Source: Cheiracanthium punctorium | Lineage: Eukaryota > Arthropoda > Arachnida > Araneae > Cheiracanthiidae | Direction: 5' to 3' | Length of the DNA: 64,000 nt | NCBI GenBank assembly: GCA_038373885.1 | Contig: JAWZYV010012353.1 | Location: forward strand, 1-64,000 | Part shown: piece after piece, positions 44,930 to 55,560 of the stretch | How the letters are laid out: the number at the start of each line of letters is the position of its first letter | Position numbering within the stretch: position 1 is the stretch's first letter | Translations under genes and position numbers: made by a program | Notes under the pieces: model-generated | The model's input: the letters and a program-made list of their open reading frames with translations, nothing else | What the model was told of the DNA's origin: nothing | Database searches by the model: none

Positions 44930-45560
44930 ATGAAATACTAGGTGCGTAACCGCTCTTCGCATTGGAAGAAGCGAATATCTTCCTAAAATATGCGATCGTA
45001 ACTACTAGTATAGAACAAAACAGAATCTCAAAAAGAAAGTTCAATTAGTCTCTTAGAAACTACCACGCGATATATTAATGCAACGTAACGTAGGATTACT
45101 TATCGTTTAGTTAGTTGTAAGACGACCGTTGAAAAATTATGAAAAGAGCACTTTTAATTTAACAAAAAATTTATTAACCCTTAAATGCCTAATGTGCTAC
45201 AATTTTCATTTCTTAAACAGGCAACACAAAGCTTCAAAAAGACAAAATTTTCTTGATAAAATTCTGTAAAAATAAACATGCATGAACTTTAAAGTCTTTG
45301 CAACTAAAGCTTCAATTTTATTTGTTTTATGTTTATGAAATAAATTGCGTAACAACTAAATTGGGTTTGTTGCCAAAAGGCAACACAAGGCATTTAAGGG
45401 TTAACATGGTGTATTGTGCTACATACATATAATGACATATAATGACAGATATAATTCAAGATGATTTTAAAATTATTTTACGAAAATCTTCGTCAAAAGT
45501 AATCTTTAGTTAAAACATTCTTTAAAATCTACAAATTATGTTGCATATTCAGAAAAGACT
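44930..45560. repeat. Dispersed repeat A, copy 2 (inverted, MITE-bearing)
   Basis: Reverse complement of the repeat at 395-628. The alignment is interrupted exactly by the MITE at 45178-45400 and resumes beyond it with CATGGTGTATTGTGC, corresponding to GCAATGTACCACG upstream of position 396. Confidence 0.7.
45178..45400. mobile_element. piggyBac-like MITE with TTAA duplication
   Basis: A 223-bp element with CCCTTAAATGCCT at both ends in inverted orientation, flanked by TTAA at 45174-45177 and 45401-45404. Internal GGCAACACAAAG and GGCAACACAAGG units are also related. The empty site in the paralogous repeat at 396-399 has a single TTAA. Confidence 0.9.
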
Positions 45561-47640
45561 GTTTTTAAAAGAAAATTTCTCCACTATCCAAATGCAAATG
45601 TCGTTTCTAATCCCGATGCAAATGTCGTTTCGATGCAACCGTAATTACCGCCATTATTACGCATTAGGTGAGAAAAAAGTCAAAAAATCGCATAAAACAT
45701 AAAATAAAAAAATTCCAATCCTAATTTTAAAAAAATTTCTTCCAGATGCATAGTTTTATGTTTTGAACTTCCTTTCTGCCAAATTTGGTATATCTACGTA
45801 TAACCGTTCAACCGAAACGCTACCGACAGCCACACATACACACAGACACCGTTTACAATAAGTACAGATGAGAAGTGTCTGTTATTACATAACCGACTTA
45901 GGATATTTAAATCTTAGGAAAATCTCAATGTAACAAATTTTCAAGAGAACGATCAAATTCTTAATACTGAAAAATTCGCTACAGCGGAATTTCGTTAGAA
46001 ATGAATTTCGTCTTTCTGCTGTTGTTCGATGGTCGTCCTATATCCAAGCCCGTTTTTGCAAACTAACTTGACAAGACAAACAAACAAACTCTGAAACGAT
46101 ATTCGATGCAACGATAAAATGCCTCTATGACGATAAAAAATTTGCTGTTCCGGGAACTTACGTACAACATAATCTTCCCTCCATATAACGATGCATCCCT
46201 CTAGAACGGTAATTTTATTTGGTCCCTTAAGTATCGTTGTATCGTAGTTTTACATGTAGTTTTTGCCAGTATATTTAAAAATGGACTTCTTAGCATAGAG
46301 TTCGATCCGTTACAAGAAATATTTCTCGGAGCTGTACAGCCATAAAATTTCAGTGATCAGATGGGAATATATATTTTCTGCATCTAGTATTGTCGTTGGT
46401 TAATATAATCGGTTTATGAATATCACGTGGTATCAAATGGCACACTAATATATACAGATAACAATACAGAAAAAGTGCTTGATTTTGTCATCGCTGTACG
46501 GTGTTTTACAGAAATTACAGTGGAAAATAAAGCAGAAGTGCTTGAATTTGTATTTATTGCTTGTGTAATGTAGAGAATATTGCACAAATTGCTGCAAAGC
46601 AATGCTTATGTAATTTCACACGAAATTTTGTCAGTGCATGCTCATATTTTTTTCTGTAATCGAAATTAAATGATATTTTTACTTTATAGAATCTATGCTT
46701 TTAACCATGACATGACATCCAGGCTGATTTTCTTAGACACTTTATATCGCATTCGACTTGAAGTTTTGCCTGTGAAGTTTGAAATTTTGTCAATATTTTG
46801 AACTAGATCCCCTCTAATTTAACTAAGTGTCGCTGGTATAAAGCGTCTTTTCTCAAAACAGCGGATGAATTGCATAAACTAATGCAACAGTGGACAATCT
46901 TCTAAAATAATATTTTTTTCAAATTGATCTGAAATTTTATTTGAGCGCTTTATATGCTTTTTATCAATGTTTGGATTTTAAATCTAGCATTCCAGCATTA
47001 AAAATAAATAAATTAATTAAATAAATAAAATATAGATAAATAATAAAACCGTGCAATATTATGAAAACTGAAAGACTGTTTTAAATTTTAGCACAGATTA
47101 TTTCGGCAAAATTTCAATAATAAAATTAATCCCCCATTAAGGCAGCAGTTGTGGGATTACGGCCAATTATTTACACGTGGGATCTAGGACGATGGGTGGG
47201 GTGTCCTCCGTGGGGGTCTTTCTAAGGAGTCCTAATCCGTATTTACGCTAAGTTTCGGAGGAAATTACGGAAAACTCTGAACGGTTAGGTCGGCAGACGC
47301 GACCTGGTTTTAAACCTGGCAGCTCCCTGGGGACACAGAGTGGCACTGGCGGCTCGTGGGTTTATTTAAATGGATGCTCACAAAATTAATTTCGAAAATT
47401 AAATATGCAAATACGACGTACCATACAAGTTAAACTATATCTGCATTTCCAGCAGTTAAAGGAAAACAATGCACGCAACTGAAAGAAAACAAGTCATCTT
47501 TGATCTTACATTTCGTCGCTAAGATAAGTTTCAGCAAAAATATTGTCTTGATTTTCTCTTTCAAATTTTTTTTTCAAAGGATGACATTGAAAAATGTCGT
47601 TGCTGTAGCACTGAATCTCTTATTTGACTCTCATCTTAAT
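45561..47640. other. No gene seen
   Basis: AT-rich. 45770-45870 (GCCAAATTTGGTATATCTAC then CACACATACACACAG) resembles a LINE or SINE tail. 47145-47350 is GC-richer and shares no clear match; a GGTTTTAAACC box there could be a decayed tRNA-like element. Confidence 0.4.
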
Positions 47641-47739
47641 TATTTACACTAGTTCGTAAAAAATACTGTAGTGAAAAATAAAAAAAATTAAGAAAATAAT
47701 AAGAATATGAAAAATAAATAAATAAATAAATAAGTTAAC

Positions 47740-47970
47740 TAACCGAACACAACAAGCCAAAAGAGAATCTAGAGGAGATAACGGCAAAAAAAATCTGCTG
47801 TGAGCACAATAAAATTGTGCGAGCGAAAGCGCCTCGCTTCCCCCACAACTCTCTCTCACTCTCTCGGCGTCTTTCCTCAGAGACCGGTTGAAAGGGCCAC
47901 TCGGGTCGATCGTACGTGCGAGCGACGAAAGACTATGCTGAAATAACCTACGATAGTGTGCGTTAGCTAT
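47740..47970. promoter_or_regulatory. GAGA-rich, GC-richer block
   Basis: An isolated GC- and CpG-rich patch containing CTCTCTCACTCTCTC (GAGA-type on the minus strand) and GGTCGATCGTACGTGCGAGC. The minus-strand 127-codon frame over it is not protein-like. It could be a promoter or simply an old repeat; no transcription start motif or adjacent gene was found. Confidence 0.25.
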
Positions 47971-48097
47971 AATAAACGCGTTTAATAATAGTGGGGGGGG
48001 TGAGTAAAACTCGTGTTTTAAATTCACAAAAATCTAGAAGTGTACTTAATATATTTTTTAAAATTTAATTTGATAATGTGTTTATTCTTTAGTTTTT

Positions 48098-48216
48098 TCT
48101 CTGGGGGTTCCCGTGCTCATGTGCTCAAATGGAGGAGCCGCCACTGCAGACTGGTAGGGCAGAACCATGAACCCTCCCAGTTCAGAGCGCTATGCGCTCG
48201 GCCACTGGTCGGGCTC
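48098..48216 (-). repeat. tRNA-derived SINE head, family 2
   Basis: The minus strand has GAGCCCGACCAGTGGCCGAG, continuing GCGCATAGCGCTCTGAACTG (A-box region), and a decayed B-box GGTTCATGGTTC. The block GCGCATAGCGCTCT recurs at about 52286. Confidence 0.6.
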
Positions 48217-48549
48217 ATTAAGGCAAGAAGTTCTGCTATCAATAAATTGTTTATACAAATAGGTACAGCAACTTTCTTTGAATTTACCTGCCACAAATTC
48301 TAATGGCAAATATAAACAATTTAATTTCACTTGTAAGTTGCTAAATTTTTGTGCTAAATTGCATAATTTTTTCTTCTGAGTTTACACTCTTTACAACTTC
48401 ACCGACATTAATACCATTATATGTACAATTATTCAAGTGCGCAGAAGGGCGCGCGCCCCTACTCCCCGGAATAAATATATTTACACTAGCTAGCTAGAAT
48501 AGGTAAATGAAAAACTTTGTAAAAAACACACATTAGAAGTTATAGGTAA

Positions 48550-48612
48550 GAAGATACGCACGTTTCGGTCAAAAATTGTTTTGACCTTCATCAGTCCAAG
48601 CCCTTCGTCGCA
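48550..48612 (-). ncRNA. Hammerhead ribozyme-like motif, left arm
   Basis: The minus strand reads CTGATGA, then a stem GGTCAAAA/TTTTGACC closed by CAAT with no mismatch, then GAAAC (core 48562-48594), followed by GTGCGTA. That can form a one- to two-base-pair stem III and a GUA cleavage site. Pairing of stem I flanks (GGACGAAG-side with TCTTC) is weak. Minimal hammerheads with a very short stem III are established for Penelope-like elements. Activity is inferred, not shown. Confidence 0.65.
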
Positions 48613-49215
48613 AGGAACACAGGGAACTGAAAAGAGATAAACAAGCAAGCAAGTTGCCACAAGGCGCAAAGAAAAGTCGAACAAAACCACGGAGAGGGAA
48701 AAAATTAAGGGATAAAAAGGAAAGGAAAGAAGCACAAAAAATACAAAAATTAAAAAATTAAAAAAAGGAGGAACACACGAATATAAACACACACACAAAA
48801 AAGAGAAAACAGAACAAACAAAATAACAAAAAACAAATAAAACATAAAAAACACAATATTTTTTTTTAAACCACGAACAGGACAGCACAATATAAAAATA
48901 TAATTTTTTAAAATTTTTTTTTAAATATAATTACTTATTAAAAAAAACGTAAAGGAAACACAGAAACGCACATACACACACATTAAAAAAAAGAGAGGGG
49001 GGGGAGCAAACAAAATAAAAGAATAGAGGGGGAAAGGGAACGAAAGAAAAAGAAAAAAGGGGGAGGGGGGGGAGTAGACGAAGAAAGTGAATAGAACCTT
49101 ACAACAGCAGCTTCCAAGCAGAATGAACGAAAGGAACGGAAGAACCATCGTTCACAAGACGTTCTAAGTGCTGGGTAATGGAAAAACCTTCCAAAAAATC
49201 AAGATGGGACAAAGA

Positions 49216-49485
49216 CTAAGGAGTGCACAAAATCTTAGCCTTAGAGAACTGAAAACGATGATTGAAATTCCAACAATGTGAGGCAATAGAAGATTTGGAA
49301 AGTTCGTGCTTAGAAACATATCTCTCATGCTCTTTGAGCCTAAATTTGAGAGCTCTTCTGGTCTGACCAATATAGCCAAAATCACAAGATCCACAAGGAA
49401 TATAATAAACACCCCAACGGTTCTCAGTAGGAATAGAATCTTTAAGGGAAGAACTTAAATTTTCTTCACATTGTTGGAATTCCAA
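49216..49485 (-). pseudogene. GIY-YIG endonuclease fragment of Penelope-like element
   Basis: GVYYIPCGSCDFGYIGQT carries the GIY...YIG signature (here GVY and YIG), followed by RRALKFRLKEHERYV with the conserved arginine and the LKEH block, then SSIASHCWNFNHRF. About 85 residues remain, covering most of the nuclease domain. The upstream reverse transcriptase is lost at the inverted junction. The frame ends with a stop near 49217. Confidence 0.9.
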
Positions 49486-50119
49486 TCATCGTTTTCAGTT
49501 CTCTAAGGCTAAGATTTTGTGCACTCCTCAGTCTTTGTCCCGTCTTGATTTTTTGGTAGGATTTTCCATTACCCAGCACTTAGAACGTCTTGTGAACGAT
49601 GGTTCTTCCGTTCCTTTCGTTCATTCTGCTTGGAAGCTGCTGTTGTAAGGTTCTATTCACTTTCTTCGTCTACTCCCCCCCCCTCCCCCTTTTTTCTTTT
49701 TCTTTCGTTCCCTTTCCCCCTATATTCTTTTATTTTGTTTGCCCCCCCTCTCTTTTTTTATGTGTGTGTACGTGCGTTTCTGTGTTTCCTTTACGTTTTT
49801 TTTAAAATAAATAATTATATAAAAAAATTAAAAAAATTATATTTGTATATTGTGCTGTCCTGTTCGTGGTTTAAAAAAAAATATTGTGTTTTTTATGTTT
49901 TATTTGTTTTTTGTTATTTTGTTTGTTCTGTTTTCTCTTTTTTGTGTGTGTGTTTGTATTCGTGTGTTCCTCCTTTTTATTTTTAATTTTTTTTTTGTGC
50001 TTCTTTCCTTTCCTTTTTATTCCAAAATTTTTTCCCTCTGCGTGGTTTTGTTCGACTTTTCTTTGCCCCTTGTGGCAACTTGCTTGCTTGTTTATCTCTT
50101 TTCAGTTCCCTGTGTTCCT

Positions 50120-50182
50120 TGCGACGAAGGGCTTGGACTGATGAAGGTCAAAACAATTTTTGTCCGAAACGTGCGTATCTTC
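50120..50182 (+). ncRNA. Hammerhead ribozyme-like motif, right arm
   Basis: Plus-strand CTGATGA to GAAAC core at 50138-50170. It is identical to the left-arm motif over about 60 bp except for one base in stem II (TTTTGTCC instead of TTTTGACC), which creates a mismatch in the helix. The core residues are intact. Confidence 0.62.
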
Positions 50183-50236
50183 TTACCTATAACTTCTTAT
50201 GCGGGTTTTTTACAAAGTTTTTTATTTACTTTATTG

Positions 50237-51465
50237 TTTAACACCAGTAATTTGAGTGTTTTTTACCATAGCTAGAATAGGCTTTCTGATAATGATGGTA
50301 TATTCAATGCAATTCTGAATATCATTGCATAAAAGCACTAAACTAATATTCAAGCTTTGCGACCCCCCTCCACCCCCAACCCGAAAAAAATTTCTGGATC
50401 CGCCCTAGTTGGTTCAGCCTTCCTAGGTTGAATGTTTTGAAACAATTCTATTTCAAGTATGCTGTCATTGGAAAGAAATTTAGAGTGGTAGTTGTAGTCT
50501 TAAAAATTAATATAAAGGATTATCTCATTTAAAAATAATGAAACAAAGAAGGTGCTGAATTAATTTTATGTGTCGTGCATTTTACATTAAAAATACATTT
50601 GTCTGCATTGCTCTCTCAAGAGGGCATTTTCAAAGGGCTAGAAAGAAGTCATGATCCAATTTTGTTTAGTGGCGCTATCTAGCATCCAAAATTAAAACTA
50701 AACTGTAATTTGTATTCTTTTATCATGCTGTTTTACGATTTGCGATCGAATAAGTACTAGTACTAATAAATCAACGGTATCAAAATTTTCCTTTTCTAAA
50801 GGCCCTAATATTAAAAGTAATTAACTAATAATTAAAGCGATCATGTGGTGTATAAAGTAATTCTCAAGCGCAGAAATCAGAAGTATTTTAGTATGTATAA
50901 ATTGGATGTCTGTGTTATACGAAAACTCTCGTCTCAAAAAGAGCATAACGAATTGTTACATAGTATTAAAAATATTTCATTTAAGTAAAACAAACCAGAA
51001 TGATATTATTATATCTTTCACGAGTTAAGTATTGTCATTTTCAAATTATAACAGTTCCTCTGTATAAAATAAAATATTAAACGAATACCGGAAACGGTTG
51101 GTGGCGCCATCTCATATTACAATTTTAAAATAATAATTCCAAATTTACAAATCTACAACGAAACTACACGAATCAAGTAAAATTGGAAATTATCAGATGA
51201 TCATAAATGTCTTGAAATGTAGCTTGAGATGAATTTCAATCTACAATAATCGCTTTTAAAACACATTTTCATTCTGACATTTTATGAAACCCATGGTATT
51301 TTATGAATTGATTTAAAAATTGTGTAAAAATTTACTTGATATGTACGCTTTCTGGCTCGTTTTCTAAAGACCGAAATATATTATTTAAGTGAGAGCATAA
51401 AATAAATTTAAGTTGACCAATAAATGAAGCCAATTAATTTGTTTCTAAAATATCATTAACGGTAA
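50237..51465. other. No gene seen
   Basis: A solo hAT terminus at about 50370-50408 (CTGGATCCGCCCTAG preceded by C-rich tracts) is the only structure recognised. Confidence 0.45.
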
Positions 51466-51473
51466 TTATGTAG

Positions 51474-52125
51474 CAGGCCCGTCGAGAGACAAACTCGGGC
51501 TCGGGGAGTGGATATCTGCCGGGCTCTACCCCCTGCCGCACCCCCCCTACCATAAAAAGCTGCAATGAAATGTTTCATTAGCAAAGATATTTTTAACCTC
51601 AGATGTTTGCTGTGAGAAATTAAGCCTCTTCATGAAGCACTGACGAAATAAACATATTTTATAACTAATAATTATTAAAAAAATAAATAAATAATCACTG
51701 TGATAATAACAAGGATAAAAGGGTAAGTAAACTCACCGCAAACAACTGAAAAATCCACATTCCGAGAGCAATTCTGAACAATTTTATTCCAAGACCATTT
51801 TGGGGATGAATGAATTTTCCCGCGCTTGGAAATTACCAAGTTTGCATCTGCTGGCCTGGAGTTGTCATGATGATTCCCCGCGTATGAGAGCACAGAGGGT
51901 GGTGCGTTTCCCCCCTCCCCCCACAAAAAATAAAAGAGCGTACATGACGTGAGCAATCCAGTTTCGTTTAGGGCCGCGTCTCGTCTTTACTTATTCCAGT
52001 CGGTGTTGGTTTTCGCGAATATTTCTGTCTATATAGAACATTTTTTTGAAAGTTTAGCCCGGGCCCTCCAGAAAACACGGCCCCGGGAGGAATCCCCCTC
52101 TACCCCCCCCCTCTCGGCAGGCCTG
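51474..52125. mobile_element. hAT non-autonomous element, 8-bp TSD
   Basis: A 652-bp element with ends CAGGCCCGTCGAGAG and, reverse-complemented, CAGGCCTGCCGAGAG, flanked by perfect TTATGTAG duplications (51466-51473, 52126-52133). Subterminal regions are C-rich. The centre (51737-51855) has a protein-like minus-strand frame ending at a consensus splice donor (see findings). Confidence 0.9.
51737..51855 (-). pseudogene. Possible captured exon inside the hAT element
   Basis: The minus strand reads ADANLVISKRGKIHSSPKWS then WNKIVQNCSRNVDFSVVCG, immediately followed by GTGAGTTTAC, a near-ideal 5' splice site. ACAACTCCAG ahead of GCCAGCAG could be the acceptor. The residue composition is more protein-like than neighbouring frames. 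The gene of origin is unknown. If real, this is a Pack-type gene-fragment capture. Confidence 0.3.
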
Positions 52126-52265
52126 TTATGTAGTAAATAAAATGCAATTAAAAAAATTTAAAAATTCGAATTTTCTTCGGTTTTCTCAGAGACACATAAA
52201 TAGGATGCATTTATTAATATAAACAAGCAATTAACCACCACTCTGAAAATTTAGAGTTTCAGTGT

Positions 52266-52362
52266 TCCACGTGATGTGTGGCCGTGCGCATAGCGCTCTC
52301 AATATGAAGACGGATGGTGCCTGGGTCAAAGACAGGTTGTGTCCCCAGGTCGAACCCATATT
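52266..52362 (+). repeat. tRNA-derived SINE head, family 2, decayed
   Basis: GTGGCCGTGCGCATAGCGCT (A-box region) and CCAGGTCGAACCC (B-box-like) about 70 bp apart, sharing GCGCATAGCGCTCT with the 48098-48216 copy. Confidence 0.5.
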
Positions 52363-53005
52363 TTGTCTTTTTAGTTTCTACCTCCTTTTATTTACTTTTT
52401 ATTCATCAGCTACGTTAGTTAGAAATCTTTTAAAAATTTCTTCTTTCATTAGTCATTGTGGATCAATGCAAGAATGATGATCCAAGTCGAACGTATTGAT
52501 AGTAAAACACTTTGGATCACAGTCATGTTTGTCTATGTATTACTGAGTAACGAATAGTTACTGCTACAAAAAAAAAGTGTTCTTTAAATACAATTTAAAA
52601 CTTTTCATACACATATAAAAAAATAGACACCCCAAACCGTTATCGAATGGTATAAAAGGTCCACTCTACTTCAGTTTCGTTTTGGCAACTGATGAAGGAT
52701 TTTGTACTACCCGAAATGATCGTTTTGTGAAATATTTTTTTTTAAATCTATGAAATACTTTTTATAAAAATGATGTTGATAAAAAAAGCTATCTGATCTC
52801 TATAAAATTTGCCATTTCGATATAAAATGGTATTGCGATCAAGAAGCCTTGAATATTTTAACAGAGCTAAAAAAAATATCTCCTACTGAACGAAGAACCT
52901 TTAGAGATAGTTTGCGAGACGAGAAGTAGGACTGTCTCGCCTCGCTGTTGTCTAACTGCAATATTTCTTTATTGTCTTGAAAAATCCGTACGTAGTAATG
53001 AAAAA
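52363..53005. other. No gene seen; one hammerhead-like string
   Basis: CTGATGA at 52689 and CCGAAAT at 52711 are spaced as in a hammerhead core with a weak stem II (see findings). GCGAGACGAGAAG near 52915 recalls the GAGACGAGAC MITE family, but no termini were found. Confidence 0.4.
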
Positions 53006-53007
53006 TA

Positions 53008-54060
53008 CAGTGAAACTTTTATGAGCGACCACCTCTATTAAGCAATTCCCTCCTCCAGCGACCAGTTGTTTACGTCACCGATTTTTTTACCTATCCTGAA
53101 AGGTCCTCTAGAAGAGACCACAAAACCCTCTATAAGCTCTATAAAACCCTCTATATACCCTGGATCTCTATCCGAAAATTTTCTTGTATTTTTCGGAAGT
53201 AAAGGAAAAAAAAAAAAAAAAAAACATTCCAAACCAGTCACTCCATCGACTTGCCGAACTGCGATAAGCAGCAGATGCAACTATACCTCTTATCACGTAT
53301 ACCATCTCTCATTGGTTATCGCGCCTGGTATGAATTTCCATAGAGTTAGTAGAAACTGGCAAATGGCGAAAAGTGGAGGACAGCAGCGCGCTGGGACATT
53401 GTACGGCACGCAGTTGCAAATCTTGTAGTTTGAAGTAGAGACCTGTCTTAGCAACGAGCATGGCCGCCGGCAGGATATTTTCCAGGAGTAGGGGAGGAGG
53501 CAAAAATTACTTAAAGATATGTTTACCATCTTGGGAAAGAACAAGAAAGCAGGGGGGGGGGTGGCATGCAAAAATCCATGGCAGAAAAGGTGCCTCCCCC
53601 TTGCCCTATGCTGCCGACGCCCATGCCAAACAGTGATTTTATCGTTGGAACACCGTATTCATGTGATCGAGTCACACGAAAAATAAAATTCGGAGAGGAA
53701 GTAGGCGTTACTTTTTGTTTTGGTTTTTGGAAGCAAATGGATTTTATTACATGGCAAATTCAGAATGCATGAAGAATATCTGGATAAATGCTCTTTTGTC
53801 AGATGTAAAAATAAAGTAGTATAAACTTACTGTCGGATTGAAAAACGAATGATACAATTCGAAATTTCTAAATATTTATTAAAATTAAAATTTTAAAAAT
53901 ATGCATGTAATTATGTATCGTATGCAATTTCATAAATAGCAATTGAACAATATTTTTAACGTTTTTATTTTCCTATCAAATATTTATACTTTTTTGAGCG
54001 GCCACCTCTATTAACGACCGAATTTTCTTGGAACGGAGGGTGGTCGCCCCGGAGAAGTTT
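53008..54060. mobile_element. pogo-like element, decayed
   Basis: Left end CAGTGAAACTTTTATGAGCG followed by ACCACCTCTATTAA, preceded by TA. Inverted GACCACCCTCCGTTCC and GGTGGTCGCCCCGG at the right end correspond to it, and GCGGCCACCTCTATTAACGA at 53998 repeats the left end directly. The final CACTG is lost. No transposase was recognised. A smaller MITE is nested at 53459-53625. Confidence 0.6.
53459..53625. mobile_element. MITE nested in the pogo-like element
   Basis: A 167-bp element with ends CATGGCCGCCGGCAGGAT and, reverse-complemented, CATGGGCGTCGGCAGCAT. The interior has G-runs and C-rich tracts typical of the small hAT MITEs here. Flanks GCAACGAG and CCAAACAG are only a weak 8-bp match. 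Confidence 0.65.
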
Positions 54061-54507
54061 ATCTTCTAGAAGCCATCTTTAAAAATATTCCGTTGAATGA
54101 AATCTTATATGAACACTGTCTCATATGAAGAACTTTTTGAAAACTTAAAATGGCTTGCCTGTAAAACTACTTTTTCCTTCGGAGTAGTATCATTAGTGTA
54201 AAGCATCTAACAGAAATTAATGACCGTTTTATCTGGAATTCTGAAGGCTGTTAATCAATACTTTCAACATATTTTAAATAACATGGCTAGTTAGAAGGCA
54301 GAATCGTCCGTATGTAAGTAAGATTAACTTTCCAAATCACAGATAAAGAATGTAAATTAAAAGTATTTTGCTAAAACTCATAAATAAAGTATTTTTTGAT
54401 GATTACAGTCTATTGTAATCGTGTTGACGATTCGTTCTAATTCTATAGTAAAATTAATAGTGACTTGGTTATTTAACGGTGTTATTCGAAAAAATCATGC
54501 GATTTTG
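54061..54507. other. No gene seen
   Basis: AT-rich with no motif recognised. Confidence 0.4.
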
Positions 54508-54835
54508 GTACATAATTACAAATAAACTAATTATGCCAGGCACTTCAAAATTTTGAAACTGTCTCTTTACAAACTGTATTGCATACTGCGAAGACAGGCC
54601 AATTTGTATCAGTTTCAAAACTTTTATGAAAAATTTTTTTAAATCTTAAATTTTCGCAAAGCGTGTCACTCTTCGAAAAATCTTGCAGCTCAGATCTATG
54701 TTTAAGAATTTTTTTCTGAAAATTTCACAAAAGCCACAGCATTTTCGCTTATCGCAGTGTGTAAAACAGCTTATGAAGAACCATCTGGGATTTTTTGGAG
54801 ACCATGGTACTATTAGTTTATTTCAATTTGTGTAC
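54508..54835. mobile_element. Palindromic long-TIR element, copy 2
   Basis: Ends GTACATAATTACAAATAAAC and, reverse-complemented, GTACACAAATTGAAATAAAC correspond to the 8153-8620 element. Internal blocks AAATTTTCGCAAAGCGTGTC and ATCTATGTTTAAGAATTTTT are diverged counterparts of that copy, and the central inverted arm seen there is missing. Confidence 0.7.
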
Positions 54836-55305
54836 CAAGACTAAACATAGTGTTCTTTTTCTTCGAAGAACAGCCTTTTGCATTTAATATTAACAGGATT
54901 TGGTATGACCAAACGCAAAATCAAAGAAAGAAAAAACGAACATATAAATGAAATGAAATTTACTATACTTAGAGCTGCCTTCTCCCGCTTAGTGCAAAAA
55001 TTTAAAATTAATATCGATTTTAAAAGTATTAGGAAACTCGCAAATTAATTATAACAATACAACCTACGTGTTCGTTCGCAAATCAATTAAAATATCGACA
55101 ACAGATGGCGCCATCAACGACCGCACGCATTCGCATCCTTCGATGACTTGTGGAATGTCCTCATCCAGTGCGGATCTAAGATTTTGTAAAGGGGGAATGG
55201 GCTAACTTACACGGTATTCAATAATTTGTGTATAGTTATAGCAAGCTTGGCGACATTTCGTATGATTTTTTACATGTCGCCTGTACACTTTATTTTTCTG
55301 CCTAC
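54836..55305. other. No gene seen
   Basis: AT-rich. GATGGCGCCATCAACGACCG at about 55105 is a small GC patch without further support. Confidence 0.4.
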
Positions 55306-55560
55306 TTATATAGCAAGGGTTCCCAAACTTTTTTCCCCCGTGGCACCCTCGTCAGGCTAAAAACACTTCGCGGCACCCTTGTCAGACTAAAAACATTTCG
55401 GGACACCCTTGTCAGGTTAAAAATCATTTCGGGGCATCCTTCTCAGGCTGAAAACGTTTCAGGGCAGGTTACCTTTAAAGCAATATGAATATGAAGGTTA
55501 GAATGAAGCAGTTTGGATACATTTTTCACTGTTTCTTTTATGTTTATTGGGCTTACTATT

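Larger units (their letters stand above)
48508..50236. mobile_element. Penelope-like element, inverted dimer
   Basis: Arms 48508-49282 (minus) and 49467-50236 (plus) are close to identical and face away from a 184-bp spacer that contains the only copy of the GIY-YIG core. Penelope-like elements are known to occur with tandem or inverted terminal (pLTR) units and to carry GIY-YIG endonucleases and hammerhead motifs, all of which are seen here. Only the 3' part exists; no reverse transcriptase remains. The junction lies near the palindromic TTGGAATTCCAA at 49473-49484. Long low-complexity frames in the arms are not genes. Confidence 0.85.

Noticed and set aside
47644..48027. 127-residue minus-strand protein
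   Set aside because: It runs from a GC-rich patch into AT-rich low complexity (FIYLFIFHILII) with no motif, and lies next to a homopolymer.
48490..50275. Cys/Phe/Val/Leu-rich membrane-like proteins of 75-141 residues on both strands
   Set aside because: They arise from pyrimidine-rich low-complexity DNA in the Penelope arms and appear on opposite strands because the arms are inverted. This is composition, not selected transmembrane segments.
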